From: Chytridium lagenaria
Lineage: Eukaryota; Chytridiomycota; Chytridiomycetes; Chytridiales; Chytridiaceae
NCBI GenBank assembly: GCA_025449115.1
Contig: JAHLKC010000006.1
Coordinates: 393,501 to 457,500 of the forward strand
Reading direction: 5' to 3'
Length of the DNA stretch: 64,000 nucleotides
Shown: in pieces, positions 33,971-45,873 of the stretch
Layout of the letters: each line of letters starts with the position of its first letter
Position numbering within the stretch: position 1 is the first letter of the stretch
Translations under genes and position numbers: made by a program
Notes under the pieces: model-generated
Database searches by the model: none
What the model saw: only the letters and a program-made list of their open reading frames with translations
Told to the model about the DNA's origin: nothing

Positions 33971-34780
33971 TGCTCAAGATTGAGACCCATCCAGAGGTCT
34001 TGAAATGCACCTCAAACCTCGACCTCTTGGCAACTCTTGCTGGATTGGTCGACCACCGCACTGAAGAAGTCGCTAAAACGGAGACCACTTTTCCCGCGCC
34101 TATCATTGACGATGCACCCGCTGTGATTCTCCAACTCGTTGGGGCGGCGCTTGCCGTCGAGCAAAACGCGGCGGGTTCGGCGGAGCCTGTTGCTCAAGTC
34201 GAGACCATCGTCATCCCCGTCGCCCAAGCTGGAGGTAACTGTGATGTGGTAATTTATGTTTAATGTTTGGCGTGATAGGCTCTTCCCTCCGCCCCAAGAG
34301 GACGTGCAAGGCCCCGATCAAGTTTGCCGAGACCCCTTACTCTGCTACTCAGAGCAAGACCAAGAGGCGCGCAGCTAAAAAGGCTGCTACCAAGTTGAGA
34401 TTAAGATGGAGGAGGTGTTGGCGGTCATGGAAAAGGTGCCTGTGATGTTGCAGGAGACCCCGATGGTCATGGAGGACCCGATGGTCATTGAGGACCCGAT
34501 GGTCATTGAGGACCCGATGGTCATTGAGGAGCAGGTTGTTCAGGAAGAGCCTGAGACTATTCCTGAGACTGTTCCCAAGACCCCCAAGAAGAGACCTAGC
34601 AGGGCTTCCTGCAATCGCACAAGTGGTTCCAAGGTCAAGTCCGCAGGCTCTTCTACTGGTGAGGACATTTTTCTTTGGTCTATAACGTTGTCGTTCTGAC
34701 ATATCCCTTTTCTTGGTATTATTTTTATAGGCGCGTCCAGGAAGAAGGTGACTACGGATGCCAGGTTCACCCCCATGTAG
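33971..34780 (+). CDS. Repeat A gene, left copy (A1): small Lys/Glu-rich protein
   Basis: Three coding exons (33971-34234, 34279-34658, 34731-34780) preceded by a likely 5' UTR intron (GTGTGT at 33917 to TTCTAG at 33960). The N terminus (MLKIETHPEVLKCTSNLDLL) is followed by one unit of a 35-residue module with PAVILQLVGAALAVEQNAAG, a basic segment (TKRRAAKKAAT), four MVIED-type hexapeptides, a second basic patch (KTPKKRPSRAS) and the tail ASRKKVTTDARFTPM. The high charge suggests a nuclear or nucleic-acid-binding protein, which is inferred. No known family. Relative to the right copy one C is missing near 34392, which breaks the frame. Confidence 0.7.
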
Positions 34781-34975
34781 ACAGTCGTCGTCCTCAAGAA
34801 AGATATTTATTTTGATGCTTTTGTTTTATGTTTATTCAGGCTCTCCTAATTTCATTATTTATTGGTTTGGATTCGTATGCTGTTTTGATGCGACTCCCTT
34901 AATTGTACAAATTATCCTTTTATTTCTTCTCATCACTAATAAAAGCGTTTATAGAGCCGTTACGGCATAAGTAAC

Positions 34976-36124
34976 TGCGTTGCCAGGATATCCATAGCAT
35001 ATATCATACTATACTTGCGCAAATGAAAATTAAGCCAGATTTTGAGGTCAACACCTCTACATAGCAGGCATCTACAAAGAAAAGCTCGTCAGCATCATCT
35101 GTTCCTTACAAAGGGAGAATGCAACTCAGTCCACATTCACATGCACCTTCTTCTATGTCCCTAATCGCTTAACCTTAAACCAAAATAATGCGCAAAGAAT
35201 ACCATGACCTCCATCCATGTCCGTACCAAGCCATTAACTCCCGATCCCACGCTTGACATCCGTCCGTTTTCTATTCACCGCTCGCTCCACAACGCATCCT
35301 CTAGATCCACATTTAGTCATACTCTTAGGGTTCCTAACCTCACTCGTCACCCTAAAACCCGTCAGACTGTACCAAGGTACAAGAAGGACTATTCGGCCAG
35401 CCACAGTATCCACAATGATCATCGTGATAAATCCGCCAAGTATCTCCAGATGGCAACCCCAAATACTCACTCTTCAAACACAATTATCTCCAGCAAAGAG
35501 CGGCGGTCTGCTTGAGTGCCACATCTTCGACGACCCCACTCATTCGGTTGTTACAAAGGTGATAGTTACACGTCTGATAGATCTCGACCCTCAGCAGCAC
35601 TCAGTCCAAACAATAGTAACATAATTGCAGAATGTATCGACGGATGCAGTCATAGACAAGTGACGACACAGAAAATTGCGCACATCCTTCGTCAGAGCAT
35701 CCGCTAGCATCATGAACGACTCAACGACATCAAAGGAAGTTATCAATAAAAACATACGTGAATCCATGCGGGAACAAGAATTCAAGAAGTCCTCCTTGGA
35801 GATAAGATAACCATTGTACAAAGTAGTCCAGATAAAGCCACTGGAAATGAAGGCCGCTTTAAGCTAAAATGTCCTGTAAGACTTGATGCCAGAGACGTCT
35901 CATGTTTTATGGTATCCAGTTGTCTACCTTCTGCATACACATGCAAAGGTCCAACCAAATAGAAGCTAGCGCATCTGAAGAGAAGATGCTACATTAGAAA
36001 ACCTTGAACACCATCAGCATCCATAAATCAAGGGGCGTCGGCAGCAACGATGGTCATTTCCATGCGCCACAAGCCGTAACAAAAACCAGCGAAGATAAAA
36101 AATAGATTATGAACCCAAAGGGTG
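34976..36124. other. Unassigned region between repeats A and B
   Basis: Several overlapping open frames on both strands (for example minus 35821-35591 and 35470-35234, the latter hydrophobic) but no convincing gene model or known motif. Confidence 0.35.
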
Positions 36125-36295
36125 TCTATTCAAAGACTCTATACAAAACCGTCAGAAGAGCGTTCACAACGTTATCGCATCCAAACATTAAATTATCGCA
36201 TCTAAACATTAAAAGGAAACCACCCCAAAAAAAACTGTACAGAAATAAACATCTCGGAAAATCCAAAATAAATAACAAACAACGCCAAAACATCA

Positions 36296-37238
36296 TCACA
36301 ACTTCTTCCTCCTCCTGGTCTTGGACCCGACCGGGTTAAAACTTGTTGCGGCAGCCTTACGGACCCTCTTCGCAGAGCCTATATAAGAGATAGTCAGACA
36401 GTGTACAGTTGATTATGAAGGAAAAGTGCAGCTTACGGGATGATTTGGAAGTAGCGGGCAGCGATGTTGTAGGTGCAGACTCCATCTCAACCTCCACCGG
36501 TTGCACTCAGGTTTCAAAACTTCTTTCTTCATGCCATGAACGGAACTTCGTCCCCTGCATCTCTTCCCGTCGTGTAAAGGGCAGTTATTTTGAAGACCAG
36601 CCCCATGATCAGCGCAAATCTCACTCCGCTTTCGGCTCCTCACTGGCCCGGCTATCAAAAATTAAAGATGGGAACACGGTTGACTGGTTAAAACAAAAAA
36701 TCTCACTTTTCAGGAAACAGTTCTTGCCTTCCTTTTTCGCTGGGAGTGGGACGATGATCTTGGGAGGGGGGTTTGATCTGAGCGTTCTTGAAGTAGTCGT
36801 CGGATCCGTAGAAACCATCTTCATCGTCAGACTTGTAGAAATCCTCAGCCATGGGTTCCAACAACAATCGACCCAAGCGTGCGTACTTTGACTCCACCAC
36901 CGTCTCACTTTTCGTCTCCACCAGCTCAGATTCACTAACCTGCTGATCGACGTCGGCCGCCTCAGCTTCATGACTGGCAGGGCCCGTATGGCTGGTCATA
37001 GCAACTGGTGACACACTCACGTCACCTTCAGCCGACTTGGCGACTTGGAGCGAGCCCTCAACCCATCACCAAGTGACACAGGTGAGACTGGTTCGGCGAA
37101 TCCGGGAAGGAACCTGCTGTAATCCTTGCGGATGGTGGCCGTTGGCTTGGGAGAGACATGGGTTGGGCTGGGGGAACCGGAGAGGATCGGAATGTTGAAA
37201 CCGACGATTCCGGCAGCTTGGAGAAGAAGATTTATCAT
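36296..37238 (-). CDS. Repeat B gene, left copy (B1): unknown protein with basic tail
   Basis: Exons 37238-36707, 36651-36437 and 36378-36296. The start MINLLLQAAGIVGFNIPILS could be a weak hydrophobic leader. The middle holds a conserved acidic, aromatic block (LLLEPMAEDFYKSDDEDGFY), and the end is strongly basic (RVRKAAATSFNP, KTRRRKKL). Compared with the right copy, one C is missing near 37068 and one C is extra in a C run near 36764, so the frame is lost and regained. No family recognised. A nuclear location is plausible from the tail. Confidence 0.7.
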
Positions 37239-38373
37239 CGCTGAATAGGTAAGGTTGGTAAAGGTGGTGGCCGAGGTAGACGTTGTGGTGTGGATGGCAT
37301 TGTGGTAGTTTTAAATTCAAGAAGAAGTCAGTAAAGCCAGTATTGTATAAACAAGACCATCTTACCTTTGTGAGTACTGATCGGATAAAGAAAAGAACGC
37401 TATCAGACCCAGCTTTTCTCGATGGCCTTAACGTTGATCAAGCTAAACAAATACGAGACACGGGTAAACAAGCTGAGCATAGATTAATAAAGGTAAACAA
37501 TCATACACACCTTAAAAAAAAGGAATCCAGCGAGATAGGAAGGTAAAGTGAATGATGACTCGACTATGTTTGCAATGGATGACCGATGGAAAACAACCAG
37601 CGACAAAAAGTTTGAAAGCTGGAGTCAACGAAAACCGTGACGAAAGAATCAACAAAGTTCAATGCGCCGATTTCTTCTATCGACTCGAAGTTTCTCTGCA
37701 AGGAGTTTCTGTTAGCCTTGAGTGTTTTCGGTTGTCGGGGTACACCCTTTAATAAAGACAAACAATCAAACACCTTAAAGTAATGACCAGCGAGACGGGT
37801 AGGTAAGATGATGTCTTGAGGTTGATAATAACAACTTATATTTGCAAGTAACGACGGACAGTAAACGACGAATGAAGAAAGCTTTGAAAGCCAATGTCAA
37901 CGAAACCCTTCACGAAAGATTCAACAGAGTTCAATGCGCTTAATCCTTCTATCGACGACCTCAACGTATCTCTGAACGGAATTTTTGTTGGAGAGTGTTT
38001 TGGGTTGTCGGAGTAAACATTTTGGCCCCTTGGGCTGAAAGGATTGACCATGAAAATCTTGGGGAGTCATAAGAAGGTGCGTCGTTGGGACGATGTTTTG
38101 TTTGTTTACGTATATTAGTAGTAGAAACTTGTGGCGAGAATACGATGGGAAAAAGAGTGATTGTGGGTGAAATTCGGTGGGAACAGATTAGGATGGGAAG
38201 GGTTGGAGGGAATGAATCCGATGATGAATGTTGAAAGGAGTGGAATGGAGGAAAGGGAATGCAAAGAGTATGTCGCGGTAACGGCTTTTGAGTGGAGGTT
38301 CCATGCATCAAAGTCCATACGAGGCACGATGATGGTTGGATGATGAGTATGTTTCCCCAATCAACTGTACATG

Positions 38374-38682
38374 CTAAAATCTCTTGATCCAGTACCATGA
38401 GAGGTGAAGCATTGGATTCGAAAGAAGACCGTCAAGGACTTTTTTTTTCCAAGACGATTCGTGCTTTGCGTTTTGCGAAGGCACAAACTTTTCGACTTGA
38501 GCTGACATTTTGGTGCACAAAATAGCTAATCGGATCGTTTCTTTTTCTGGTGCCCCTTCTGTCGACGTCACGCATGTCCCATCAATGGTGGCGGCTTGAA
38601 TGGGGACGACGGCCCTTTTTTTTATCACACCAAGAGGTATATAGTTTTGCGGAAGTTCTATGAGACAATGCGCAACTTTCAT
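38374..38682 (-). CDS. Repeat B upstream ORF, left copy
   Basis: A 102-codon frame shared with 49080-49382 of the other arm. The common part includes ATIDGTCVTSTEGAPEKETI, RLAILCTKMSAQVEKFVPSQ and LDGLLSNPMLHLS, preserved at protein level, but the start regions differ. It may be an exon of a larger gene or the remnant of one. Function unknown. Confidence 0.4.
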   Translation of the reverse strand: MKVAHCLIELPQNYIPLGVIKKRAVVPIQAATIDGTCVTSTEGAPEKETIRLAILCTKMSAQVEKFVPSQNAKHESSWKKKVLDGLLSNPMLHLSWYWIKRF

Positions 38683-38945
38683 GTTAGTTCTTTCAGCAAC
38701 ATCCCTACATTTGGTATATTTTTATAATATGGCGCATCCGCATTCTTATAAGAAAAAGAATTGGTTCTACTTGGAGCTTCTTTCGAGCAGCGCAGGTCTC
38801 AACCGTCGCTATCGACTCTGTCGAGTTCCCCCCAATTCCACCAATTAAACAATTTATGTTCCATCAGCCAATCACATTACAATTAATTGACCAATGTCGT
38901 GCTACGGGTAGAAACCTCTCCAACTTGAAATGGTTTGAACTTTGA

Positions 38946-39847
38946 AAAAATGCGATTATAACATTAGGAGAGGAGAAGAGAGAAGACGGTTGCAAGTGCA
39001 AAAGAATATGGAGTGGTCCAGATTTACAGCAATGCTACTAAAATATCCCCACTGTGCAGGTGGGAGGACGAGTGAAGATCTGAAGACCGGAAGAGAAGCT
39101 GTTTATTCGTCTTTTCGAGCCCAACGCCATCTTTACTCTATTTTGACATCAATTAAGAATCAAAACTACCTACAGCACAACAAACACTCAAACAACTCTA
39201 CAGCACAGATCCTAGCGCAATCCCAACCAACAGTCCATCAACATCAGCACCACAACCCACAGCATCCTAGAGCAATTCCAAACAACACTCCATCAATACA
39301 GCAACCACTCCTAACCTAAAGGCCCTTTTTACAACACCGCAACACTTTCCAGCATTAACAACAAGAGTTCTACCATCAATAATCAGCGTCAACCCATACC
39401 CATCGCGTGAAAACCTGCTATCCGTTAGCCTTGCTTAATCCCAACATAACCCAACCTTCCCTCATACCGTCAACCGTTCTCTTTGAATCTTCCATTCGCT
39501 ACAGTATTAATACTAATTCCACAGTAATCAAGGTGTGTTGGTTGAAGCGTTGGCATCTAAATACTGACTCCACTGATTCACAACAGCATCAACCAACCTT
39601 CCCATTTAGAACCCTTTGACAAACACCATCACCTGTGACCGCGACAGGTATATTTGCATTGACGACATCACCGCTTATTAACCTGTCAAAGTCTAAAAAT
39701 CGGTGGAGGATATCCCACAAGCCGATACAATGGAAAGCGCCCCAACGCAACCCATAGTCTGGTCCATGCTTGAGCGAAACTTGGTTAGAATCTCAACTCC
39801 ACTAAACGTTTGTCCTAACCATCCCTCATCATTAGATTTCGCTCTCC
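38946..39847. other. Intergenic region inside the spacer
   Basis: Between the left B arm and the SR-rich gene. The plus frame at 38942-39319 is low-complexity Asn/Gln/His and not supported as coding. Confidence 0.4.
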
Positions 39848-41217
39848 ATGGATGACACTTGGAGTCCTTGCTCCACCGACTCCCTCCCCTTCCGGTTCCA
39901 ACTCGTCAACTCTATCCACGTCATCTCTCAAAACCAATACCTCACCACAGCCGAGCGTGTGAGTTGTCAGAGATCCTCCAACTTATCCAGGAATTCCATT
40001 ATGAGCTCCCTAATTGGGACATGGTCGCGATCGATGACCGTGCCGAAGGGGAAGCTCAGTTGAGGTGGAAGGAGTTTACGCTGATTGAAGAGGGATTGAT
40101 CGAGTTGGAGATTTTGTTGACGGAACGCCGTATAGTGAAAGAGGCCGAATTGGCGCTTATTCGGGAGATTGTGGAGCGATCGGCACGTCAGGCTCGTCGT
40201 GCAGAGCTGGAGCGAGGTTAACGGCAGAAATAAAAACGCCTTAGACAGGTGGAGGACAAATCGTCGGTGACAGCATCTGGAGATTCTCGTCGTTATTGTA
40301 ATCGCAATGTTACCACAGTGAGGACCATGCCGTTCCATCCACTTCCCGCAAAGCCTACGTCCAACCTAGTGTCTGTGAGTCGACACGACGATGGGGGCCG
40401 CGAGAGTAACCGCAATAACCTCACACCCCCCACTCACAAGTCCATCAGCAACGCGTCCATATCTCCAACCATAAAGAAAACAACACACTTCAACACCGCC
40501 TCTCATCCTCCCGCAGCCGCAGCCGCAGCCCGGCACCTCGTGATAGATCATCTCGTACGGTGCGTCATGATGATTTGACAAGTACGAGGCAAGAGCTCTC
40601 GTGATCTTCACAGGCGCTCAGACAGGAACGACATGTATACACCGGCTGGTCTCTCCACCATGGAAAACCGCCGTCGGGAGGATAGGGAGCGGGAAAACTA
40701 CCACAACGACCGCTCCAACTCTCGCGTGTCAGACAGGAGGGTCACCTACAATGCACACCCCCCCCGCCGTTCAAACTCCCGCAGTCGCAGCCCCTCATCC
40801 CGTGACCGCACATCCCGTAATGATCGCTATGAATCTGCAGAAAGATACAACGCAAAGCACTCTATTCCCTTTGATAATCTCGACCGTTCAGAAAGGCGCA
40901 ACTCTGCTCCACTTTATCCAACTGGCCTTTCCACCAACGTCCCTCTCGTACAGCCTCCCGCTTCTATGTTGAACTGCAACAACCCGCTTCACCTCCCACC
41001 ACAGACGCTTCTTCCAATGCTGAGAGGACGGAGCCGGCCGCGTCAAGCAGGAGGTTAGGAAGAGATGAGAGCGGAGGGAGAGGAGGGTGAGAAGCCGTAT
41101 GATGGGGAAGGAGAGGAGGGATGCGAGAAGGAAGTGAATGTTGAAGGTTTAGACGTTTTTGATCTTGACGAGGTTTTCTGCGCGCGCAAGTCACGCTGCC
41201 GAGTCTGCCAATGTTGA
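39848..41217 (+). CDS. SR-rich (Arg/Ser dipeptide) protein with C-terminal cysteines
   Basis: Read through single-base frame breaks, the protein starts MDDTWSPCSTDSLPFRFQLV. A charged helical region follows (EILQLIQEFHYELPNWDMVA, then EFTLIEEGLIELEILLTERR). An RS-rich half contains SRSRSRSPAP, SNSRSRSPSSRDRTSR and a long Arg/Asp/Asn stretch (MENRRREDRERENYHNDRSN). The C terminus is acidic and ends DLDEVFCARKSRCRVCQC before TGA 41215-41217. RS domains are typical of splicing factors, but no RRM is seen, so a splicing link is only suggested. The CxxxxxCxxCxC tail could bind zinc. Breaks occur near 39960, 40220, 40590 and about 40970-41075. Confidence 0.6.
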
Positions 41218-42062
41218 AGAGAGTAAGTAATCGGAGGAAATCAAATGCCTGGAAGATCGTCTCGTTTGAAATTCTGGGACAGTGTTCTACATTGTTTAGT
41301 TTTTTTTTTTCTCATGCCTGCCCCCAACTCTATAGATTTCTTTGTTGACGCCTTTTAGAAACGTATGTTTTTTGTACAGCTTTAGACCTATTTATAGACT
41401 TGTTGGCGCCTTTTAGAAACGTATGTTTTTTGTACAGCTTTAGACCTATTTATAGACTTTTCCTTCAACCTAAACCTTGTTTCACTACTTCTTTGTTCTG
41501 GTTCATCATTCATGTATGGATTGAAATTCTCATGTTCAAGACTTTTTTTTACGGCTTGTAATATACTTCAGTTACATGAATAGACTTCCCCAATCAATTT
41601 CCCCAATATTAAACCTCCTTGCGATAAGAATCGGAAAACATATAAACATTGTGACAAGGAGATTGAGAGCGTAGACTTGACGAATCGGTGTCGTCTTGTG
41701 GTCCTTATTCATACATACTTTCTTTCTTGCCTTAACAAAAAATGGGATCCCAATACATCCACGAATTTTTGGTGGTTAGGATGGAATGTAATCAAGGTTC
41801 CAGATCATATATAAAGAATCATAACCTTTTATTCGGGTATACAATATGGACGTCTTTTTTTAAAAGTCCCGATACACACACGATGCCGTTAACGTTAAAA
41901 TAAATTATGAACGGAAAAAAAAGCGTTATAAAAGTTCCACATCTACAATAAAGCATCACCCTTTTATTCCGTAATAACACCGCATCTACAATAAACGATA
42001 CATCCCTTTTTTTTTGGTAACAAAAATACGAGGCAAAATAAAATAAATAAAATACGAGGCTC
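41218..42062. other. Intergenic region
   Basis: Between the SR-rich gene and the end of the Pro-rich gene. Contains the 58-bp tandem repeat listed separately. Near 41935-42000 the phrase CATCTACAATAAA occurs twice. Confidence 0.5.
41342..41458 (+). repeat. 58-bp tandem duplication
   Basis: Two adjacent units begin TTGTTGACGCC (41342) and TTGTTGGCGCC (41400) and are otherwise identical by eye, including ACGTATGTTTTTTGTACAGC. The near identity points to recent origin. It lies in the presumed 3' UTR of the SR-rich gene. Confidence 0.9.
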
Positions 42063-43332
42063 CTAAAAAGTAAATATATCATATGAGATCTCGTTGACCG
42101 TTCGGCCCGCTAAATCACACTCCTCATCCCTCCACCACACCCCACTAACACGCCTACCATCCCTGACGGTGTTTCCTCGACGCGGTGGGAATGCATGGAG
42201 GTTGCGAGGTATGGGTGGATGCGGAGGTGGCGGTTGAGACGGACGTCGAAGCGGGTGGAGGGGCGGTGGGGGGGAAAGGAGGGGAGGCGTGTTGAGACGT
42301 GAGGGAGGAGGGAGGGGTTGGATGTGGGGGAGGAGGGAGGGTGGGGATGTGGGTGAGGAAGGGAGGGCGGTGATGTGGGTGAGGAAGAGAGGGGTGATGA
42401 TTTGGCGGAGGAAGGGGGGGGCGGTGATGTGGGTGAGGAAGAGAGGGTGTTGAAACAATCCATGAGGAAGGGATGGGAGTTGAGATGCGATATGTTGAAA
42501 ACGGTGAACGAGACAAAGACACCTCTGTATCCATAGATTCAGGACGATGTGATGATACCCCCCCCCCATCCGTGACATTATACAATGCCGATTCATTATG
42601 AAGTGGTGTGAACAGTGAGATGTGAACCATGCGTCGGCGGTTTCGAGGTCTGTGTTTGTGATGTCGTTGATGGTGGGAGGGGTGGGGGTGGGGTTGGGGG
42701 ATTGGGGTATGGCGGTGGAGGTGTGTGGGGATGGGGTTTGGGGGAGAGTTGGGGTGGGGTTTGGGGTGGAGAGGGGAGAGTTGGGGTGGAGATGGGGCTT
42801 GAGGACGGGGTGGAGGGGTTGGGAGTGGTTTTGAGAGGATGACGCGGAATTTTGGGGGTGTGGTGGAAGGGATGGACGACGGAAGATGGTGAGGAAGGAT
42901 AGGAAGGGACGATGACGGATGGTTGGAGCGGATGAACGACGTGGATGGGGGGTTGAGGTGGAGATGAAGGACGTGGGGAGTTGATTGATGAGGTGGTGAA
43001 TGTACTTTGAGTGGGTTTAGGAGGGTATGATGGGGTGACGCTGATGGTGCTTGGGGGTGTTGGGCGGGTGGTCTTGGTGTGTAGTGGTTTTCTGAAGGCC
43101 ATCGAAGAGGGGGTGGTGGAGTATGACGTGTGGAATGGATGGAATGATGGATGGATTCCATGTCGTTGTCATCGTCGTCGGTTTCTTGCCACCATGATCC
43201 TGGGGAGGCGGTGCGGTATTCGACGTGCTCGTCGTCAGAGGAGGTTCGGAAGGAGGTGATGTCCATGGTGGTTTCAAAGGGGATTGGGGTGGAGGCGATG
43301 AGTTCGAGAGAGTGTAGTTTGTGGGTGGTCAT
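42063..43332 (-). CDS. Pro/His/Ser-rich low-complexity protein
   Basis: The start MTTHKLHSLELIASTPIPFE leads into an acidic patch (ETDDDDNDMESIHHS), then hundreds of residues dominated by Pro, His and Ser. A less biased island (NESALYNVTDGGGVSSHRPE) follows, and a C terminus best read in another frame ends TVNEISYDIFTF (stop 42063-42065). Extreme strand asymmetry (G on plus, C on minus) spans the gene. No domain recognised; it is probably disordered. The unusual N- and C-terminal stretches support coding, but the middle could be inflated by repeat composition. Confidence 0.5.
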
Positions 43333-45873
43333 TTATTTTTATTTTGGTTGGGATGGGTGAAGAGAGAGGGTTGTAGAGGTTGCGTTTTATTTCAAGTGAA
43401 GAACGTCAGATCATGTTGTCACATCATTGATATGGAATCAAGGGGAAGATAAGATGTGACATTAGTAGTCAATGACATGGAGGGGTCTTTAATGAAGGAG
43501 GCACAGCTCATTGGTCCCCCTTCAAAAGTATAAAGCACGTGTTTGACTAAGCCACTCAAATTATATTTAATTACTCATCTTGTATTACATCCAACAAGCA
43601 CTTGATTCATTGGCTGGACGATCATTATCAATCAATCGTTATGAATATGCCATACTGCCCATACACTAACTGCTACTGGCACATCACACGCAACGATGAC
43701 TGTGTGAATGATTGAATATTTAAAAAGTACGTACTGGGTTAGCTTTCGCAGCAGAAATAAACAGAGAGAATTAAAGGTTATTACAGATATAAACATAAAA
43801 AGGAAACCCATCTTTTGCTGCTTTAGTAAAGGTAGCTCTTCAACTGCTACAGCTTTCCTGGTCCCTCGTATAGATAACGACGAGCCTACAATTAAAAAAG
43901 AGGGCATAGAGGGACTGTTGTCTTCACAGTTTCACCATCAACAGTCTTTCCGACGGTACAGGATCCTATCTTCATTCTAGGCTCCTCACTTTGAATATCC
44001 TCCACCACCATCTCAAAAGAAGACTCATACTCGGAACATTCCTTACAGGGATGTTGAATCGCATCCTCTCGAATATTGTTGATCACGAAAAGCATTTGAC
44101 AGAGTGGATGGTCGTTTTGATCCATTAAACGGACGAACGAGTAGATACGATTCCAGACAAAATGGGTTGCTTTATTATATATCCAATTTCTAAAGAATAA
44201 TCGAATAGAGAGCTTTTCAATTTTAGACTCTTATCACAGTTTAGCAGTCCCTCCAAAGGCAAGGATCGTTTGTTGAAATGGAGAAGATATGGACAGAAAC
44301 GGCAGGCATTTCTTAGATGGGGTGGAGTAAAGGAGAAAAGGTTCTATGATCTCAGGATCATGGGAGGAGAGACGTGAAAGTCTCCGTATCCATTTTTAAA
44401 AGAGTATGCCATTGAACAGAGACTATATGATGTAATGCGCTTTCGACGTCTAACGGCCATTGAAACGGCATCATTTGAAAGGGGACCCCGAATACGTCAA
44501 TAACGCTCAATCAACCAGAAGGTAACCAATGAAGATACAAGCGCCTAGACTGCATGTCATCTCCCAAAATGATGGCTGTTCAAATATAAAACCCAACTTT
44601 TTTAATAACATGTTTCGAGACCGCAACCGACAATATGACCAAAAGTACAAGCATGCACTATGCAAGGCTCAACGCCCTTTCACATTTACTAAAACAATAT
44701 GCAATTCAATTCATTTCCAGTGTCGAGATGGCGCCTGGGTATGTGAAATAATTGATGTGGCGCATGGAGCCTTTTGCAGTCAAGTTTATGTATATGGCTA
44801 TGGGCGGAGGAGCACTCTGTTTGTTGACTGATGAGGATGACGGTTCGTTCACCCCACGTCCCTTTTATGTTTTAAAAGTACCTTTTTTCAGTACATATTT
44901 GATGGGAAATGCATACATAAAACAATGAATAAAAGCAGTAGTAAAACAACGGTTCATACAATGTTTTATTAATTATTGTGATGATGATGATATATAGTTT
45001 TAATCTCATGTTTTACATTTATTTAGTTTGTTTGTGATGCACATTCATTTATAAATTAAATACTTACTATGAACCGGATAAAATACGCAGAGAAGTAGTA
45101 ATAAATAAATATAAACAAGAAATGTAACCAATGAAATAAAGGTGAATATTCAAACTGAGTTTTAATTCATCCAATGAAAATAATATCAAATAAATAAATA
45201 AAATTAAATAATAAATAATTAATCTAATTTCAATGCGCAGAGGTGATACAAAACGCCAAACTTTCTACATATGTATATATATGGAATAAATAATAATAAT
45301 AATAATATTTAATAAAATAAAAACAAAAAAACAGAACTGACCGGATCCGCCATCAATTCATTATCATTCATAAATATATAATAGTAAACAATACGCCAAA
45401 ATGTAAATAATAATAAATTACATAAATATAATAATATTCAGTTTTTAATCTCCCGAATGAAATAAAATAAAATAAAATAAAATAAAGTAAAATGGCTTTA
45501 CCCATGTTTAGGGATGAATGAATGAATGAATATAATATATGGTTATTAGGATAACTGTTGGTTTATTACTTTATTATATAAATACTTGGAGCCCTCACCT
45601 TCCCACCTCCCCCCTCAAACCTAGTGTCATCAGAGGAGTCCGTCCATAGCATCCATATCAACTGCCATCATCCCAATACAATCCATCCATTTTTGCATCA
45701 GCCCATCAACTGCAACTAACTACTCAAAAAGAGAAATGCTCCATCGCGACCAGTGCTGAACAACTCTCTATATATCGAAACAGGCAAACTACACCACTAA
45801 TAGCAGGAGTTGTAACAGCATTTGAATATCGTCATCATCATCAATCATCACACCACAAAGAGTAAACAGAAGC
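43333..45873. other. A/T-rich intergenic region, 2.5 kb
   Basis: Includes microsatellites: AAT units at about 45288-45309 and AAATA units at about 45459-45488. Two small frames are possible genes: minus 44125-43892 (MDQNDHPLCQMLFVINNIRE start, 77 codons) and plus 44529-44831 (100 codons). Neither has a recognisable motif. Confidence 0.45.

Larger units (their letters stand above)
33070..34975 (+). repeat. Direct repeat A, left copy
   Basis: About 1.9 kb that reappears in the same orientation at 52050-54185. Matching landmarks include a segment encoding GDPSAYLGSVLRNIIDRLTQ (about 33225-33290), a duplicated 139-bp leader unit, a 5' UTR intron, the whole small gene and its 3' flank. The copies differ by scattered substitutions, indels and internal repeat number, so this is a real duplication. 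Confidence 0.85.
36125..38945 (-). repeat. Inverted repeat B, left arm
   Basis: About 2.8 kb that matches 48805-51690 in reverse orientation. It contains a small spliced gene, two roughly 270-bp tandem units (about 37560-38060) and a conserved open frame (38682-38374). The arms align nearly throughout, with single-base indels and some substitutions, and end near 36125/51690 and 38945/48805. Confidence 0.85.

Noticed and set aside
42615..42842. Plus-strand Gly/Val-rich frames
   Set aside because: Antisense of the Pro-rich gene, explained by its strong G/C strand bias.
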